Below are positions 8,687 to 16,840 of a DNA stretch of 64,000 bases, piece after piece. The DNA comes from Bradyrhizobium algeriense. GTDB taxonomy: Bacteria; Pseudomonadota; Alphaproteobacteria; Rhizobiales; Xanthobacteraceae. The stretch covers positions 23,757-87,756 of the forward strand of contig NZ_PYCN01000028.1 in assembly GCF_003062295.1 (NCBI RefSeq), written 5' to 3'. A program made the translations under genes and the position numbers. The stretch's first letter is position 1. Each line of letters starts with the position of its first letter. The notes beneath the pieces are model-generated. The model made no database searches and was not told the origin of the DNA. It saw only the letters and a list, made by a program, of their open reading frames with translations.

Positions 8687-8811
8687 CGTCATGCCCGGGC
8701 GCGCAAATCGCATCTTCGCGCCCGGGCATCCACGTCTTCCTTCGCCAGCCCCAAGGGGGCGTGGATGGCCGGGTCATCTGGCGCTGTGACGCGCTGTGCC
8801 CGGCCATGACG
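8687..8811. repeat. CGTCATGCCCGGGC palindromic repeat
   Basis: Outer arms CGTCATGCCCGGGC and GCCCGGCCATGACG bracket two inner arms, GGGCATCCACG and CGTGGATGGCC. Related units occur at 13882, 33223 and 43972 in this window. The block is non-coding. Confidence 0.75.
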
Positions 8812-8901
8812 TTCGCGTGAAGCGAGCAGGATCGTTGCACCCGCCATAATTTCGCGACAGAGCGAACGCATTCTGGGCGCGACTTGGAATGCGGGCGGGC
8901 A

Positions 8902-9816
8902 ATGATTCCCAAAATGCGATTTGGCTGGGCACGGCTGCCAATGCTGGCGGCCGGCATCACTTTGACTTCGATACTGGCGGCAGCGGCACAAACGCCGCCG
9001 GCGGACGACGATCCGGACATGCCTGAGGTGGAAGAGACCGAGGCGGCTCCCAGCGTCAACGACGTCGACATCATGAAGGACATCGACGTCAGCAAGCTCG
9101 ACTGGAGCCTGCTCGATGTCGATGTGTCGATCCTGACCGGTCCGGCGCCGAAGGGAAGCGGCGCGTCGAAAGCCGCTGCCAGCGTGGATGCCGCGTGGTC
9201 CGCCAATGAAAGAACGAACGGCACCTCCGCGGTGTCGGTCAAGCAATCCATCACGCCGTTCTGGGATACGCGGATCGGCGCCGACATGACGGTCGCACGG
9301 CAAGGCACGGCGACGACGTCTGAACAGCTCTCGGAAAAACTCGCCAATGGCGGCAGCCTGCCGCAATCGTCCGGCACCGCCTGGGCGGCGATCACGGCCC
9401 CCGGCGTCGCCTCGATTTGGGACAAGACCTCGGTCGAAGCCCGCGTCGATCCCGGATCCGAGCAGAGCAGGCTCGGCACCTCCTTGAGCAAATCGCTGCC
9501 GCTCAGCGAGCAGTATTCGGTGACCCTGAAGAACGACTACAATTTGATCCAGCAGGGCATCGTGCCGGTGCCCGGCATCGTCAGCCATCCGGCCCGCAGC
9601 TATGAGACCGATCAATCCGCGAGGCTCAGCATCACCGACACCGGCACCAGCCTGATCGCCGGGCAGACCCTGTCGACCTCGGACGACAAATGGCTGCGCA
9701 AGGTCGGCGCCGAGCAGAAGCTGTTCGACGGCGTCACCATCTCGGGCTCGATCGGCGAAACGCCGTCCGGCGCCGCCAACAAGAGCCTCAGCGCAGGGTT
9801 CAAACGCAGCTGGTAA
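8902..9816 (+). CDS. exported hypothetical protein, probably beta-rich
   Basis: A signal peptide is visible (MIPKMRFGWARLPMLAAGIT to about residue 30, cleaved near AAAAQ). An acidic segment with PADDDPDMPEVEETE follows, then about 200 residues with alternating hydrophobic and polar positions. It ends SAGFKRSW, a terminal aromatic residue as in outer-membrane beta strands. Repeated short strands separated by turns (SLSKSLPLSEQYSVTLKNDY) fit a beta-barrel or beta-sandwich at the outer membrane. That location is inferred. The ATG at 8902 follows GGGCGGG; a TTG six codons upstream is less likely. No named family was recognised. Confidence 0.65.
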   Translation: MIPKMRFGWARLPMLAAGITLTSILAAAAQTPPADDDPDMPEVEETEAAPSVNDVDIMKDIDVSKLDWSLLDVDVSILTGPAPKGSGASKAAASVDAAWSANERTNGTSAVSVKQSITPFWDTRIGADMTVARQGTATTSEQLSEKLANGGSLPQSSGTAWAAITAPGVASIWDKTSVEARVDPGSEQSRLGTSLSKSLPLSEQYSVTLKNDYNLIQQGIVPVPGIVSHPARSYETDQSARLSITDTGTSLIAGQTLSTSDDKWLRKVGAEQKLFDGVTISGSIGETPSGAANKSLSAGFKRSW

Positions 9817-9997
9817 GGCCCGGATTTGTCCCGATTTGACGCGTTTTCCGGCCCGAAAGAGCCGCCCCCGAGAATGATCAACCATTGCCGCAGAATGGCC
9901 AAGATGCGGCCAAAATCGGCAGCGCAGATGGGAACGCTCCACTTCGTCGTGCGGGGGACGTCCGCGCTCGCCTGAAAGCGAAACAGAGGAATTGCCG

Positions 9998-10414
9998 ATG
10001 AACGCCACCATTCGCCCCGAACAGATTGATGAAACCCCGGAGGTCGACAACGATCTCGCCGCCGTATCAGAAGTCGAGGCCGGCATCCGCGAATTCGTTC
10101 GCAACGACATCGCCTATCTGCGCCGCCCCGCGGTCGCCCCGGACACCGCGCCGCTCGATCCGAACGCGGAAGCCACCGTCAACAACGTCAATTCGCTGAT
10201 CCAGCGGGTCGCCGGTACCTCGCTTGCGGAAATCGAGAAGCTGATTTCCGAACTCGAAAGCCTCCGCGACCTGCTGCATGCCGAAGGCCAGCGCGTCCAG
10301 CGCGAAATCTCCGGCTATGCCCAGCTCAGCCAGGCCGCGATGAAGTCGACGCGCATGATCTCCGACAACGTCACGCAGTGGAAGCGCGCCGCCGACGGTC
10401 TGCGCAACAGCTAA
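9998..10414 (+). CDS. hypothetical helical protein, 138 aa
   Basis: The start MNATIRPEQIDETPEVDNDL at 9998 has GAGGA eight bases upstream. The first 40 residues are acidic. From about residue 62 the sequence is strongly helical, with heptad-like hydrophobics (IEKLISELESLRDLLHAEGQ), suggesting a coiled coil. It has no membrane span or catalytic motif. Phasin-like or scaffold roles are possible but unsupported. A strong terminator follows at 10442, so it is probably monocistronic. Confidence 0.6.
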   Translation: MNATIRPEQIDETPEVDNDLAAVSEVEAGIREFVRNDIAYLRRPAVAPDTAPLDPNAEATVNNVNSLIQRVAGTSLAEIEKLISELESLRDLLHAEGQRVQREISGYAQLSQAAMKSTRMISDNVTQWKRAADGLRNS

Positions 10415-10441
10415 GCGCGATCGTTGCAAAAATCTAACACT

Positions 10442-10478
10442 CCGCCGCGTTCCGTATGGGAGCGCGGCGGTTTTGTTT
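10442..10478 (+). terminator. Rho-independent terminator after the 9998 gene
   Basis: CCGCCGCG at 10442-10449 pairs perfectly with CGCGGCGG at 10463-10470, with further pairing possible inside the loop. TTTTGTTT follows immediately on the plus strand, 28 bases after the stop codon of the helical protein. Confidence 0.85.
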
Positions 10479-10571
10479 GGCTGTGCTCGATCTGAACTTT
10501 ATAAACACGCTCGCGTCCAAAGACGGATGTCGTCACGTGACGGCAGGCACCTTTTGGGGACACTACCTGCG

Positions 10572-10709
10572 ATGCAAAACGTTCAGCCAGACAACATGAA
10601 TTCAATGCCGCTGAGGCAATCGTCGCACAGCATGGGCACGATCGTGATCCGCTTCGTCGGACTGCTGACGCTTGCGGTCGTGGCAATGACGCTGATCTGG
10701 AGCCGCTGA
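10572..10709 (+). CDS. small single-span membrane protein, 45 aa
   Basis: The ORF begins MQNVQPDNMNSMPLRQSSHS and has one hydrophobic helix at residues 22-41, ending in LIWSR. GGGGACA lies about 13 bases upstream of the ATG, and the internal Met at residue 9 is an alternative start. It is below 60 codons. A single helix with a short polar N-terminus fits a small inner-membrane protein of unknown role. Support is limited to its hydrophobic pattern and plausible start. Confidence 0.45.
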   Translation: MQNVQPDNMNSMPLRQSSHSMGTIVIRFVGLLTLAVVAMTLIWSR

Positions 10710-10757
10710 ACTTCTTCAGCGCTCTTGGCTATCAGATCATGGCTATCCGATCCGCAA

Positions 10758-10901
10758 CTACTGGCGGACGAACGCGGTGTCCTCGATCGTGTAGACACCG
10801 TCGGCGTAGCTTTTCACCACCATCGTGGCGGTCAGCATCACCGCCATCGTGACGGTTGCGAAAATAAAGCCGACGAATTTCAGGCTGCCGCGATCTGCCA
10901 T
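10758..10901 (-). CDS. small single-span membrane protein, 47 aa
   Basis: Three consecutive ATG codons (10907, 10904, 10901) follow GAGGGG. The last has the best spacing and gives MADRGSLKFVGFIFATVTMA. The hydrophobic helix covers residues 8-29, and the C-terminus (VVKSYADGVYTIEDTAFVRQ) is polar and probably periplasmic. I recall very similar short proteins in Bradyrhizobium, of unknown function. It converges with the 10572 gene, also a small membrane protein. Confidence 0.6.
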   Translation of the reverse strand: MADRGSLKFVGFIFATVTMAVMLTATMVVKSYADGVYTIEDTAFVRQ

Positions 10902-11052
10902 CATCATCCCCTCGGTACTTCCCCTGAGACGCATTTGGCAGGCAGAAAGTTCAAAATGCGTTAGCAAATAATCCGTTCCGTGGAGTCATGGATTACGAGG
11001 TGCTAACGGCACAATTCGCTAACCAAGTTGCCGCGGGTAGGCACGTAGGCAC

Positions 11053-11205
11053 GTAGCCCGGATGGAGCGAAGCGCAATCCGGGAACGCCGGTGATGCCCG
11101 GTGAGACCGGCCCCGAATTTCGCGGAGCCTGTCATCACTGTGCGAGCGCAATTGCGCTCGTCGCGGGGCGCGCATTCGCGCGACCCGTTGGCTCCTCCGG
11201 GCTAC
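11053..11205. repeat. GTAGCCCGGATGGAGC element, long form, copy 1
   Basis: The ends are GTAGCCCGGATGGAGC at the left and a diverged CTCCGGGCTAC at the right. Inside, after CCGGGAACG..., lies a block beginning GCGGAGCCTGTCATCA that holds nested palindromes (GAGCGCAATTGCGCTC and CGCGCATTCGCGCG) and ends GACCCGTTGGCTC. The same long form recurs at 41372, and a short form without the inner block is at 15496. Confidence 0.8.
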
Positions 11206-11207
11206 AA

Positions 11208-11687
11208 TTAACCCGGACTCCGGCGCGGCACGAAGGCGGTGGCGAGGAACGAGAACACCACCTCGCCACGCTGGTTGGTGCCGGTATTGCGGGCCTGCAG
11301 GATGCCCCATTCGGGGCGCTTCTCCGAAGTCCGCCTGGTTTCGACCTGGTTGGAGAAGCGGATCGTGTCGCCGGCCAGCACCGGCTTGATCCAGCGCAAT
11401 TCACGAAAGCCCGGCGAGGGCCCCCACACCGCGACCTTCTCGCCGCGTGCGACAGCCTCGGCCGTCAAGCGCTTGCCGTCGGCGACCAGGAGCTTCATGC
11501 AGACCGCGGCGACGTGCCAACCCGATGCAGCCAGTCCCCCGAACAGGGATTTGCGTCCTTCCTCCTCATCGAGGTGAAAGCGCTGCGGGTCGAACTGGGC
11601 GGCAAACTTCTTGATGTCGTCGGCGGCGAAGGTGAACGAGCCGAACTCGCGCCGCGCGCCGATCTCGATGTCTTCGAAGAAACGCAT
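11208..11687 (-). CDS. MaoC-like hot-dog domain dehydratase, 159 aa
   Basis: A single MaoC/(R)-hydratase-type hot-dog domain: MRFFEDIEIGARREFGSFTF start, the active-site region FDPQRFHLDEEEGRKSLFGG with D and H placed as in (R)-specific enoyl-CoA hydratases, and the ASGWHVAAVCM helix. Such enzymes hydrate or dehydrate acyl-CoA substrates. GAGGTAGCG precedes the ATG. The gene starts two bases after the stop of a paralogous MaoC gene, so the two are co-transcribed and may form a heterodimer. Substrate unknown. Confidence 0.85.
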   Translation of the reverse strand: MRFFEDIEIGARREFGSFTFAADDIKKFAAQFDPQRFHLDEEEGRKSLFGGLAASGWHVAAVCMKLLVADGKRLTAEAVARGEKVAVWGPSPGFRELRWIKPVLAGDTIRFSNQVETRRTSEKRPEWGILQARNTGTNQRGEVVFSFLATAFVPRRSPG

Positions 11688-11689
11688 CG

Positions 11690-12151
11690 CTACCTCGCCC
11701 CCGCCTCAGTGCGCCGGCGCACGATGATCGGCGACTCCATCTCGCACAGCACCACGCCGGCCGCGTTGCGGATCGCCCCCTTGAAGGTCACGATGCCGGT
11801 CTCGGGACGGCTCTTCGAAATCCTGGCCTCCGCGACGTCGACATCCAGCGTCAGGTCGTCGCCCGGTCGGAGCGGCGCCAGCCAGCGCATCTCGTTGACA
11901 CCAGGCGAGCCGAGCGAGGCGGTACGGCCGATAAAGCCATCAAACAGCATCCGCATCATGATCGAGCCGAGATGCCAGCCCGAACCGGACAGCCCCTTCA
12001 GCATCGACGCCTTGGCCGCCTCCTCGTCCAGATGCATCGGCTGCGGATCGAATTCGGCGGCAAAGGCCAAAATCTCCTCGCGCGTGACGTGGCGCGGTCC
12101 GTACGTGCCGAAATGGCCGGGCGTGAAGTCTTCAAAGGTCAGCGTTATCAT
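11690..12151 (-). CDS. MaoC-like hot-dog domain dehydratase, 153 aa
   Basis: A paralogue of the gene just downstream, with FDPQPMHLDEEAAKASMLKG in the active-site region and a GSGWHLGSIMM helix. The two products differ in detail but align along their length. The first gene of the pair starts at the ATG at 12151 with no strong ribosome binding site. Tandem MaoC genes of this type are common in Bradyrhizobium and are annotated as acyl dehydratases. The pathway is not apparent from the neighbours. Confidence 0.85.
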   Translation of the reverse strand: MITLTFEDFTPGHFGTYGPRHVTREEILAFAAEFDPQPMHLDEEAAKASMLKGLSGSGWHLGSIMMRMLFDGFIGRTASLGSPGVNEMRWLAPLRPGDDLTLDVDVAEARISKSRPETGIVTFKGAIRNAAGVVLCEMESPIIVRRRTEAGAR

Positions 12152-12356
12152 CTATCGGAGATTTGCATTGAGGATTACGGGAGGGAAGCCTGAATGTGGC
12201 CGTTATTTGCGGCAATCTCAACCCGCCCACCCGCATGGCTCGTTCGCCAGAGGCGAGTACCGCCTCCGGCGCTCATCCCTGACTTGCCCGAAGCAGTTTT
12301 CGGGTCTAGCCCTGTGCCATCTGGGACCAGGTTTTTGACTCGCCGGAGAACCATCG

Positions 12357-12650
12357 ATGCTCGATTTTCAGGATCTGTTTCAGTGGGACCGCTTCATCAC
12401 GCCCACGATCATCAAGACTTTCTACTGGCTGGTCATCGGCTTGATCGTTCTGTTCGGCCTGTCCGGGATCTTCTCGGCGCTTGCCGCGATGGCGATCAGC
12501 CCGTTCGGCGGATTCATCCTGCTGTTGTCCTCGATCGCCGGTATCGTGGTCGGCGTGGTGTTTTCGCGCATCGCCGCGGAATTCATCCTGATCGTCTTCC
12601 GCATCAACGAGCATCTCGGCGCAATCCGCGATCAGGGGCAGATGCGCTGA
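12357..12650 (+). CDS. DUF4282-type membrane protein, 97 aa
   Basis: The protein begins MLDFQDLFQWDRFITPTIIK, as DUF4282 proteins do, and has two membrane spans at about residues 19-42 and 47-70. It ends with the family's charged ILIVFRINEHL-type helix. GGAGAAC lies upstream of the ATG with good spacing. It is an inner-membrane protein with no known activity. A palindromic repeat follows four bases after the stop. Confidence 0.8.
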   Translation: MLDFQDLFQWDRFITPTIIKTFYWLVIGLIVLFGLSGIFSALAAMAISPFGGFILLLSSIAGIVVGVVFSRIAAEFILIVFRINEHLGAIRDQGQMR

Positions 12651-12654
12651 GGTC

Positions 12655-12756
12655 GTCATTCCGGGGCGATGCGCAGCATCGAACTACGGTGCGCAATCGC
12701 GCACCTGAGAATCTCGAGATTCCGGGTCTGGTGCTTACGCACCATCCCGGAATGAC
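12655..12756. repeat. GTCATTCCGGG palindromic element, long form
   Basis: The outer arms GTCATTCCGGG and CCCGGAATGAC are the same as in the short unit at 7640. The interior holds nested hairpins, GGTGCGCAATCGCGCACC and CTGGTGCTTACGCACCA. It lies between convergent genes and may help end both transcripts. Confidence 0.75.
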
Positions 12757-12764
12757 CACACTAA

Positions 12765-13862
12765 TCAGTTATTAAACCTGAAATGCATCACGTCGCCGTC
12801 GGCGACGACATATTCCTTGCCTTCCAGCCGCAGCTTGCCGGCGTCGCGGGCGCCGGCTTCGCCGTTCAGCGCGACATAGTCGGCAAAGGCGATGGTCTCG
12901 GCCCGGATAAAGCCCTTCTCGAAATCGGTATGGATCACGCCGGCCGACGCGGGCGCCTTGGTGCCGCGGTGGATGGTCCACGCGCGGGCCTCCTTTGGGC
13001 CCACGGTGAAATAGGTGATGAGGTCCAGCAACTGGTAGCCGGCGCGAATCAGGCGGTCGAGGCCGGCCTCTTCAAGACCAAGCGTCTCGAGAAAATCGGC
13101 GCGCTCCTCGCGTGACAGGGTCGCGATTTCGGATTCGATCTTGGCCGAGATCACCACCGCGACCGCGCCTTCCTTCTGTGCGTGCTCGAACACCTGTTTT
13201 GAGAAGCTGTTGCCGTCCTTGGCCGAACCTTCCTCGACATTGCAGACATAGAGCACCGGCTTCGACGTCAGGAGGCCCAGCATGCCGAAGGCGCGCTCTT
13301 CCTCCGGCTTGCGCTCCAGAAACCGCGCCGGCCTGCCGTCGCGCAGCAGCACCAATGCGCGGTTGACGAGGTCGAGCGCTTCCTTGGCGTCCTTGTCGTT
13401 GCCCTTGGCCTTCTTGGCGAGATTGTCGACGCGCTTTTCAAGGCTGTCGAGGTCGGCGAGCATCAGTTCGGTTTCGATGGTCTCGATGTCGGCCAATGGC
13501 GCGATCTTGCCTTCGACATGGGTAATGTCGGAATCCTCGAAACACCGCACCACATGCGCGACCGCGTCGACCTCGCGAATGGTGGCGAGGAACTGGTTGC
13601 CGAGGCCTTCGCCCTTCGAGGCGCCGCGAACGAGGCCCGCAATATCGACGAAGGTCAATCGCGTCGGGATGATCTGCGCGGAGCCTGCGATCGCCGACAG
13701 CTTGTCCAACCGAGGATCAGGCACGGCGACCTCGCCGACATTCGGCTCGATGGTGCAGAACGGATAATTCGCCGCCTGCGCCGCTGCCGTCTCGGTCAGC
13801 GCGTTGAACAGCGTCGACTTGCCGACATTGGGCAGGCCAACGATACCGCATTTGAATCCCAT
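12765..13862 (-). CDS. ychF: redox-regulated ATPase YchF (Obg-like)
   Basis: YchF/OLA1 is a universally conserved TRAFAC NTPase that binds ribosomes and prefers ATP. The P-loop GLPNVGKSTLFNALT is at residues 8-22. The G3 region is DIAGLVRGASKGEGLG, the G4 position reads CNVEEGS in place of NKxD (the basis of ATP preference), and a coiled-coil insertion lies around 125-165. The TGS domain ends the protein (YVVADGDVMHFRFNN). The length of 365 aa is standard. It is the last gene of rplY-pth-ychF on the minus strand, a conserved proteobacterial order, with a palindromic repeat separating it from pth. Confidence 0.97.
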   Translation of the reverse strand: MGFKCGIVGLPNVGKSTLFNALTETAAAQAANYPFCTIEPNVGEVAVPDPRLDKLSAIAGSAQIIPTRLTFVDIAGLVRGASKGEGLGNQFLATIREVDAVAHVVRCFEDSDITHVEGKIAPLADIETIETELMLADLDSLEKRVDNLAKKAKGNDKDAKEALDLVNRALVLLRDGRPARFLERKPEEERAFGMLGLLTSKPVLYVCNVEEGSAKDGNSFSKQVFEHAQKEGAVAVVISAKIESEIATLSREERADFLETLGLEEAGLDRLIRAGYQLLDLITYFTVGPKEARAWTIHRGTKAPASAGVIHTDFEKGFIRAETIAFADYVALNGEAGARDAGKLRLEGKEYVVADGDVMHFRFNN

Positions 13863-13881
13863 TTCGTCCTCGATCGGTGTT

Positions 13882-13961
13882 CGTCATGCCCGACCTTGTG
13901 CCGGCATCCACGTCCTTCAGCGTCAAAGGCGTGGATGGCCGGGACAAGCCCGGCCATGACG
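13882..13961. repeat. CGTCATGCCCG palindromic repeat between pth and ychF
   Basis: The arms are CGTCATGCCCGACCTTGTGC / GCCGGGACAAGCCCGGCCAT with a CGTGGATG/CATCCACG core. It belongs to the same family as 8687, 33223 and 43972. It lies within the presumed pth-ychF transcript. Confidence 0.75.
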
Positions 13962-13970
13962 GTGGAGAGG

Positions 13971-14585
13971 TCACGCCGGCTTTTCGCCGTTGTCCTCATT
14001 TGACGGAAAAAATCCCTTGGCCTGCAGCGCCAGATGAACCTTGTTCTGGAACGTCGAATCCTTACCCGTTGCCAGCAAGCCGGCATTCTCGGCCACCGCT
14101 TCGCACAGCGCTTCCACCCAGGGGCGGTCGCTCTTGGCGAAATCCGATAGCACGTGGCTGTGCACCAGATCCTTGACGCCGGGATGACCGATCCCGAGCC
14201 GCACCCGGCGATAGTCGTTGCCGATATGCGAGGAGATCGAGCGTAGCCCGTTATGACCGGCGATGCCGCCGCCGATCTTGACGCGCACTTTCGCCGCCGG
14301 CAGTTCGAGTTCGTCCTGAAACACGGTGATGTCGCCGGCGGACAGCTTGAAGAAGTTCGCGGCTTCCTGAACCGCGCGCCCGGATTCGTTCATGTAGGTG
14401 GTCGGCCGCAGCAGAACGACCTTCTCGCGATCGAGCGTGCCCTCGGAAGTCTCGCCCTGAAAACGGCGGCGCCACGGTGCGAAACCGTGACGCCGCGCAA
14501 TTTCATCGACGGCCATGAACCCGATGTTGTGCCGGTTGTTCGCGTATTTCGAACCGGGGTTACCGAGACCGACAAACAGGCGCAT
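13971..14585 (-). CDS. pth: peptidyl-tRNA hydrolase
   Basis: Pth cleaves peptidyl-tRNAs released from stalled ribosomes, recycling tRNA. The family start MRLFVGLGNPGSKYANNRHN carries the conserved Asn and the catalytic His-20 region (NRHNIGFMAVDEIA). The DxxLPxGKVRVK-like segment reads DELELPAAKVRVKIGGGIAG, followed by GHNGLRSISSHIG. At 204 aa it is slightly long, with a C-terminal extension typical of alphaproteobacteria. The start lies 21 bases after the rplY stop, so the two are probably co-transcribed. Cytoplasmic. Confidence 0.97.
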   Translation of the reverse strand: MRLFVGLGNPGSKYANNRHNIGFMAVDEIARRHGFAPWRRRFQGETSEGTLDREKVVLLRPTTYMNESGRAVQEAANFFKLSAGDITVFQDELELPAAKVRVKIGGGIAGHNGLRSISSHIGNDYRRVRLGIGHPGVKDLVHSHVLSDFAKSDRPWVEALCEAVAENAGLLATGKDSTFQNKVHLALQAKGFFPSNEDNGEKPA

Positions 14586-14606
14586 GACGCGGCATCCTGC
14601 CGCTGC

Positions 14607-15329
14607 TTACTTCTTCTTGTCGCCACCAGCCGGCGCTTTCGCGCCAGCTGCCGGAGCCGCAGCACCCGCCGCAGGCGCAGCAGCAGCCGGCGCCGCAGCA
14701 CCTGCCGCCGGGGCAGCCGTGCCTGAAGCCGCAGCAGCCGCAGCAGCCTTCTGTTCTTCGGCGTAGCCGGACGGCGGCACAATGGTCACCAGCGTCGCGT
14801 CCTCACGCGACAGCGCCTTCACGCCGGTCGGCAGCTTGATGTCCGAGAGATGCAGCGAGTAGCTGATTTCGAGCGCGCCGGCATCGGCTTCGAGGTATTG
14901 CGGGATGTTATCGACCGAGCATTCGAGGTCGACGGTGTGGGTGACGATGTTGATGGTACCGCCGCGCTTGACGCCGGGCGAGGTTTCGCCGTTCACGACG
15001 TGCAGAGGAACGCTGACGCGGATGGTCGCGCCTTCACCGAGCCGCATGAAATCGACATGCACCGGGAAGTCCTTCACCGGATCGAGGTGGAAGTCGCGCG
15101 GAATCACGCGGTGCTTCTTGCCCTCGAGATCGATGTCGAACAGCGTGGTCAGGAAACGGCCGGCCAGGATGCGCTGGCGCAGTTCCTTGTCGTCGACCGA
15201 AATGGTCACGGGGGGCTGGTTGTTGCCATAGATCACTCCGGGCACTCTCCCGGCGCGACGCTCTGCCCGGGCGGCCCCCTTGCCGCTCTGCGGACGCGCG
15301 GTCGCCTTCAATTCCTTGACGGTCGCCAT
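14607..15329 (-). CDS. rplY: 50S ribosomal protein L25/general stress protein Ctc
   Basis: This is the long, two-domain (TL5/Ctc-type) form of L25, which binds 5S rRNA. The N-terminal L25 domain covers residues 1-95 (MATVKELKATARPQSGKGAA start), and the C-terminal beta domain covers 100-185. The last 50 residues are almost only Ala, Pro and Gly, ending GGDKKK, a low-complexity tail common in rhizobial L25. It heads the rplY-pth-ychF cluster on the minus strand. In many proteobacteria prs lies just upstream; here prs is elsewhere, at 24622 on the plus strand. Confidence 0.97.
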   Translation of the reverse strand: MATVKELKATARPQSGKGAARAERRAGRVPGVIYGNNQPPVTISVDDKELRQRILAGRFLTTLFDIDLEGKKHRVIPRDFHLDPVKDFPVHVDFMRLGEGATIRVSVPLHVVNGETSPGVKRGGTINIVTHTVDLECSVDNIPQYLEADAGALEISYSLHLSDIKLPTGVKALSREDATLVTIVPPSGYAEEQKAAAAAAASGTAAPAAGAAAPAAAAPAAGAAAPAAGAKAPAGGDKKK

Positions 15330-15495
15330 CGTGTTAAGTCCTTGTTTTCTAAAAAGTTAAAGGCCGCATCGCGGCCCGCTGGCGTCCCACAGCAAGCCTC
15401 CAGGGGTGCGGGGGCTGCGGACGTGGCGGGCTTTTAGCCCCAAAGGGACGAAATGACAAGGAAATGAAGGGATTTTTTGGCGGGTTTGGGGGCCC

Positions 15496-15582
15496 GTAGC
15501 CCGGATGGAGCGCAGCGAAATCCGGGAACACCCTATCCGCTGAGAAACTGCCCCGGATTGCGCTGCGCTCCATCCGGGCTAC
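15496..15582. repeat. GTAGCCCGGATGGAGC element, short form
   Basis: The left arm GTAGCCCGGATGGAGCGCAG and right arm CGCTCCATCCGGGCTAC form a long hairpin whose stem continues through CGAAATCCGGG / CCCCGGATTGCG. It lacks the inner block of the copies at 11053 and 41372. It lies upstream of rplY and downstream of ubiK. Confidence 0.85.
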
Positions 15583-15617
15583 CGGGCTACGGGGTAAATC
15601 CCCCTACCCGTCGGTCT

Positions 15618-15899
15618 TCAGACTGCGCTGGCATCTGGTGCTGCCGGCGAAATGCCGAGCTTGGCTTCCAGCGCCGCGATCCGGCTCTTGAGGGCCTCGT
15701 TCTCCTCGCGCGCCAGGCGGGCCATGTCCTTGACCGCGTCGAACTCCTCGCGCTTGACGAGGTCGAGGTCGCGCAGGATGCGTTCGGCCTGGTTGCGCAT
15801 GACCGTATCGACCTCGCGCTTGACGCCCTGGGCGGCGCCGGCGGCGTCGTTCATCAAACGGCCGATCTCGTCGAAAAACCGATTGCTGGTCTGGGTCAT
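15618..15899 (-). CDS. ubiK: ubiquinone biosynthesis accessory factor UbiK (BMFP family)
   Basis: UbiK is a small coiled-coil protein that helps the ubiquinone biosynthesis complex. The sequence begins MTQTSNRFFDEIGRLMNDAA and carries the BMFP C-terminal coiled coil (VKREEFDAVKDMARLAREEN) and then EALKSRIAALEAKLG. GGAGCG sits ahead of the ATG at 15899. Twenty-eight further in-frame residues upstream lack such a site. The length of 93 aa fits the family. Confidence 0.85.
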   Translation of the reverse strand: MTQTSNRFFDEIGRLMNDAAGAAQGVKREVDTVMRNQAERILRDLDLVKREEFDAVKDMARLAREENEALKSRIAALEAKLGISPAAPDASAV

Positions 15900-16093
15900 C
15901 TGAAAACGCTCCGGTCGCTGCAAATTGATCGTCACGACAAGACAATGGCAATCCCCAGAGCGGGGTTCAAGGGCAAGGTTCAAGTGCGCGGTTCAAGACT
16001 GACGGCCGTTCGCCTTGTCATGCCCGCCTTTCCTTGCAATCGTATCGAAACGTCCAGCCAGCCCCCAGAATCACAAAGCAAGAAGAAACGCCC

Positions 16094-16828
16094 ATGATCG
16101 ACCAGCAGATCGATATTGCGACCAAGGACGGCAAGACCACGACCTTCATCAGCCATCCCGAGCGCGGCGGGCCGTTTCCGGTCATCATCTTCTACATGGA
16201 TGCGCCGGCGATCCGCGAGGAACTGCGCGACATGGCGCGGCGGCTCGGCACCTCGGGCTATTACATGATGCTGCCCAATATGTATTACCGCTCCGGCGTC
16301 ATGGAGCTGGGACCGATCCCGCCGGATCCGGAAGCGCCCGAGCGCAAGCGGATGTTCGGCTTCATGAACTCGATCAACATTCCCATGGTGATGGAAGACA
16401 CCAAGGCGCTGCTCGCCTATGCCGAGACGCAACAAGCAGCGAACACGAAAATCGTCGGCACCGTCGGCTACTGCATGAGCGGCCGCTACGCGGTCAACGC
16501 GGCGACGCATTTTCCGGATCGTGTGAGGGCGGCGGCTTCGATCTACGGCACCCATCTTGCGACCGACCAGCCCGACAGCCCGCATCTGGCCGCCTCGAAG
16601 ACCAAGGCCGAACTCTATTTCGCCTGCGCCGAGACCGACATCTATGCGCCGCAGGAGATTATCGACAAGGTCGCGGCCGGCATGAAGGGATCGAACAACG
16701 AGGTCGAGATCTACCCCGGCACCCATCACGGTTTTGCCTTCCCGAAACGTCCGGTCTACCACCGCGACGCCGCCGAACGGCACTGGGAGCGGCTGCTGGC
16801 GCTCTATCGCCGTAACCTCGTGCCGTAG
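16094..16828 (+). CDS. dienelactone hydrolase family protein
   Basis: An alpha/beta-hydrolase of the dienelactone hydrolase family with its Cys-Asp-His triad visible: Cys in GTVGYCMSGR, Asp in AETDIYAP, and His in GTHHGFAF. Family members hydrolyse cyclic lactones or act more broadly as esterases. Without a chlorocatechol or aromatic-degradation cluster nearby, the substrate is unknown. The start MIDQQIDIATKDGKTTTFIS at 16094 follows AAGAAGAAA. The gene lies 12 bases before lgt, so co-transcription is likely. Confidence 0.88.
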   Translation: MIDQQIDIATKDGKTTTFISHPERGGPFPVIIFYMDAPAIREELRDMARRLGTSGYYMMLPNMYYRSGVMELGPIPPDPEAPERKRMFGFMNSINIPMVMEDTKALLAYAETQQAANTKIVGTVGYCMSGRYAVNAATHFPDRVRAAASIYGTHLATDQPDSPHLAASKTKAELYFACAETDIYAPQEIIDKVAAGMKGSNNEVEIYPGTHHGFAFPKRPVYHRDAAERHWERLLALYRRNLVP

Positions 16829-16840
16829 GCATCGCACCAG

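Noticed and set aside
8689..10110. 473-codon minus-strand frame
   Set aside because: Antisense to two supported plus-strand genes and through a palindromic repeat; low-complexity composition and no start signal.
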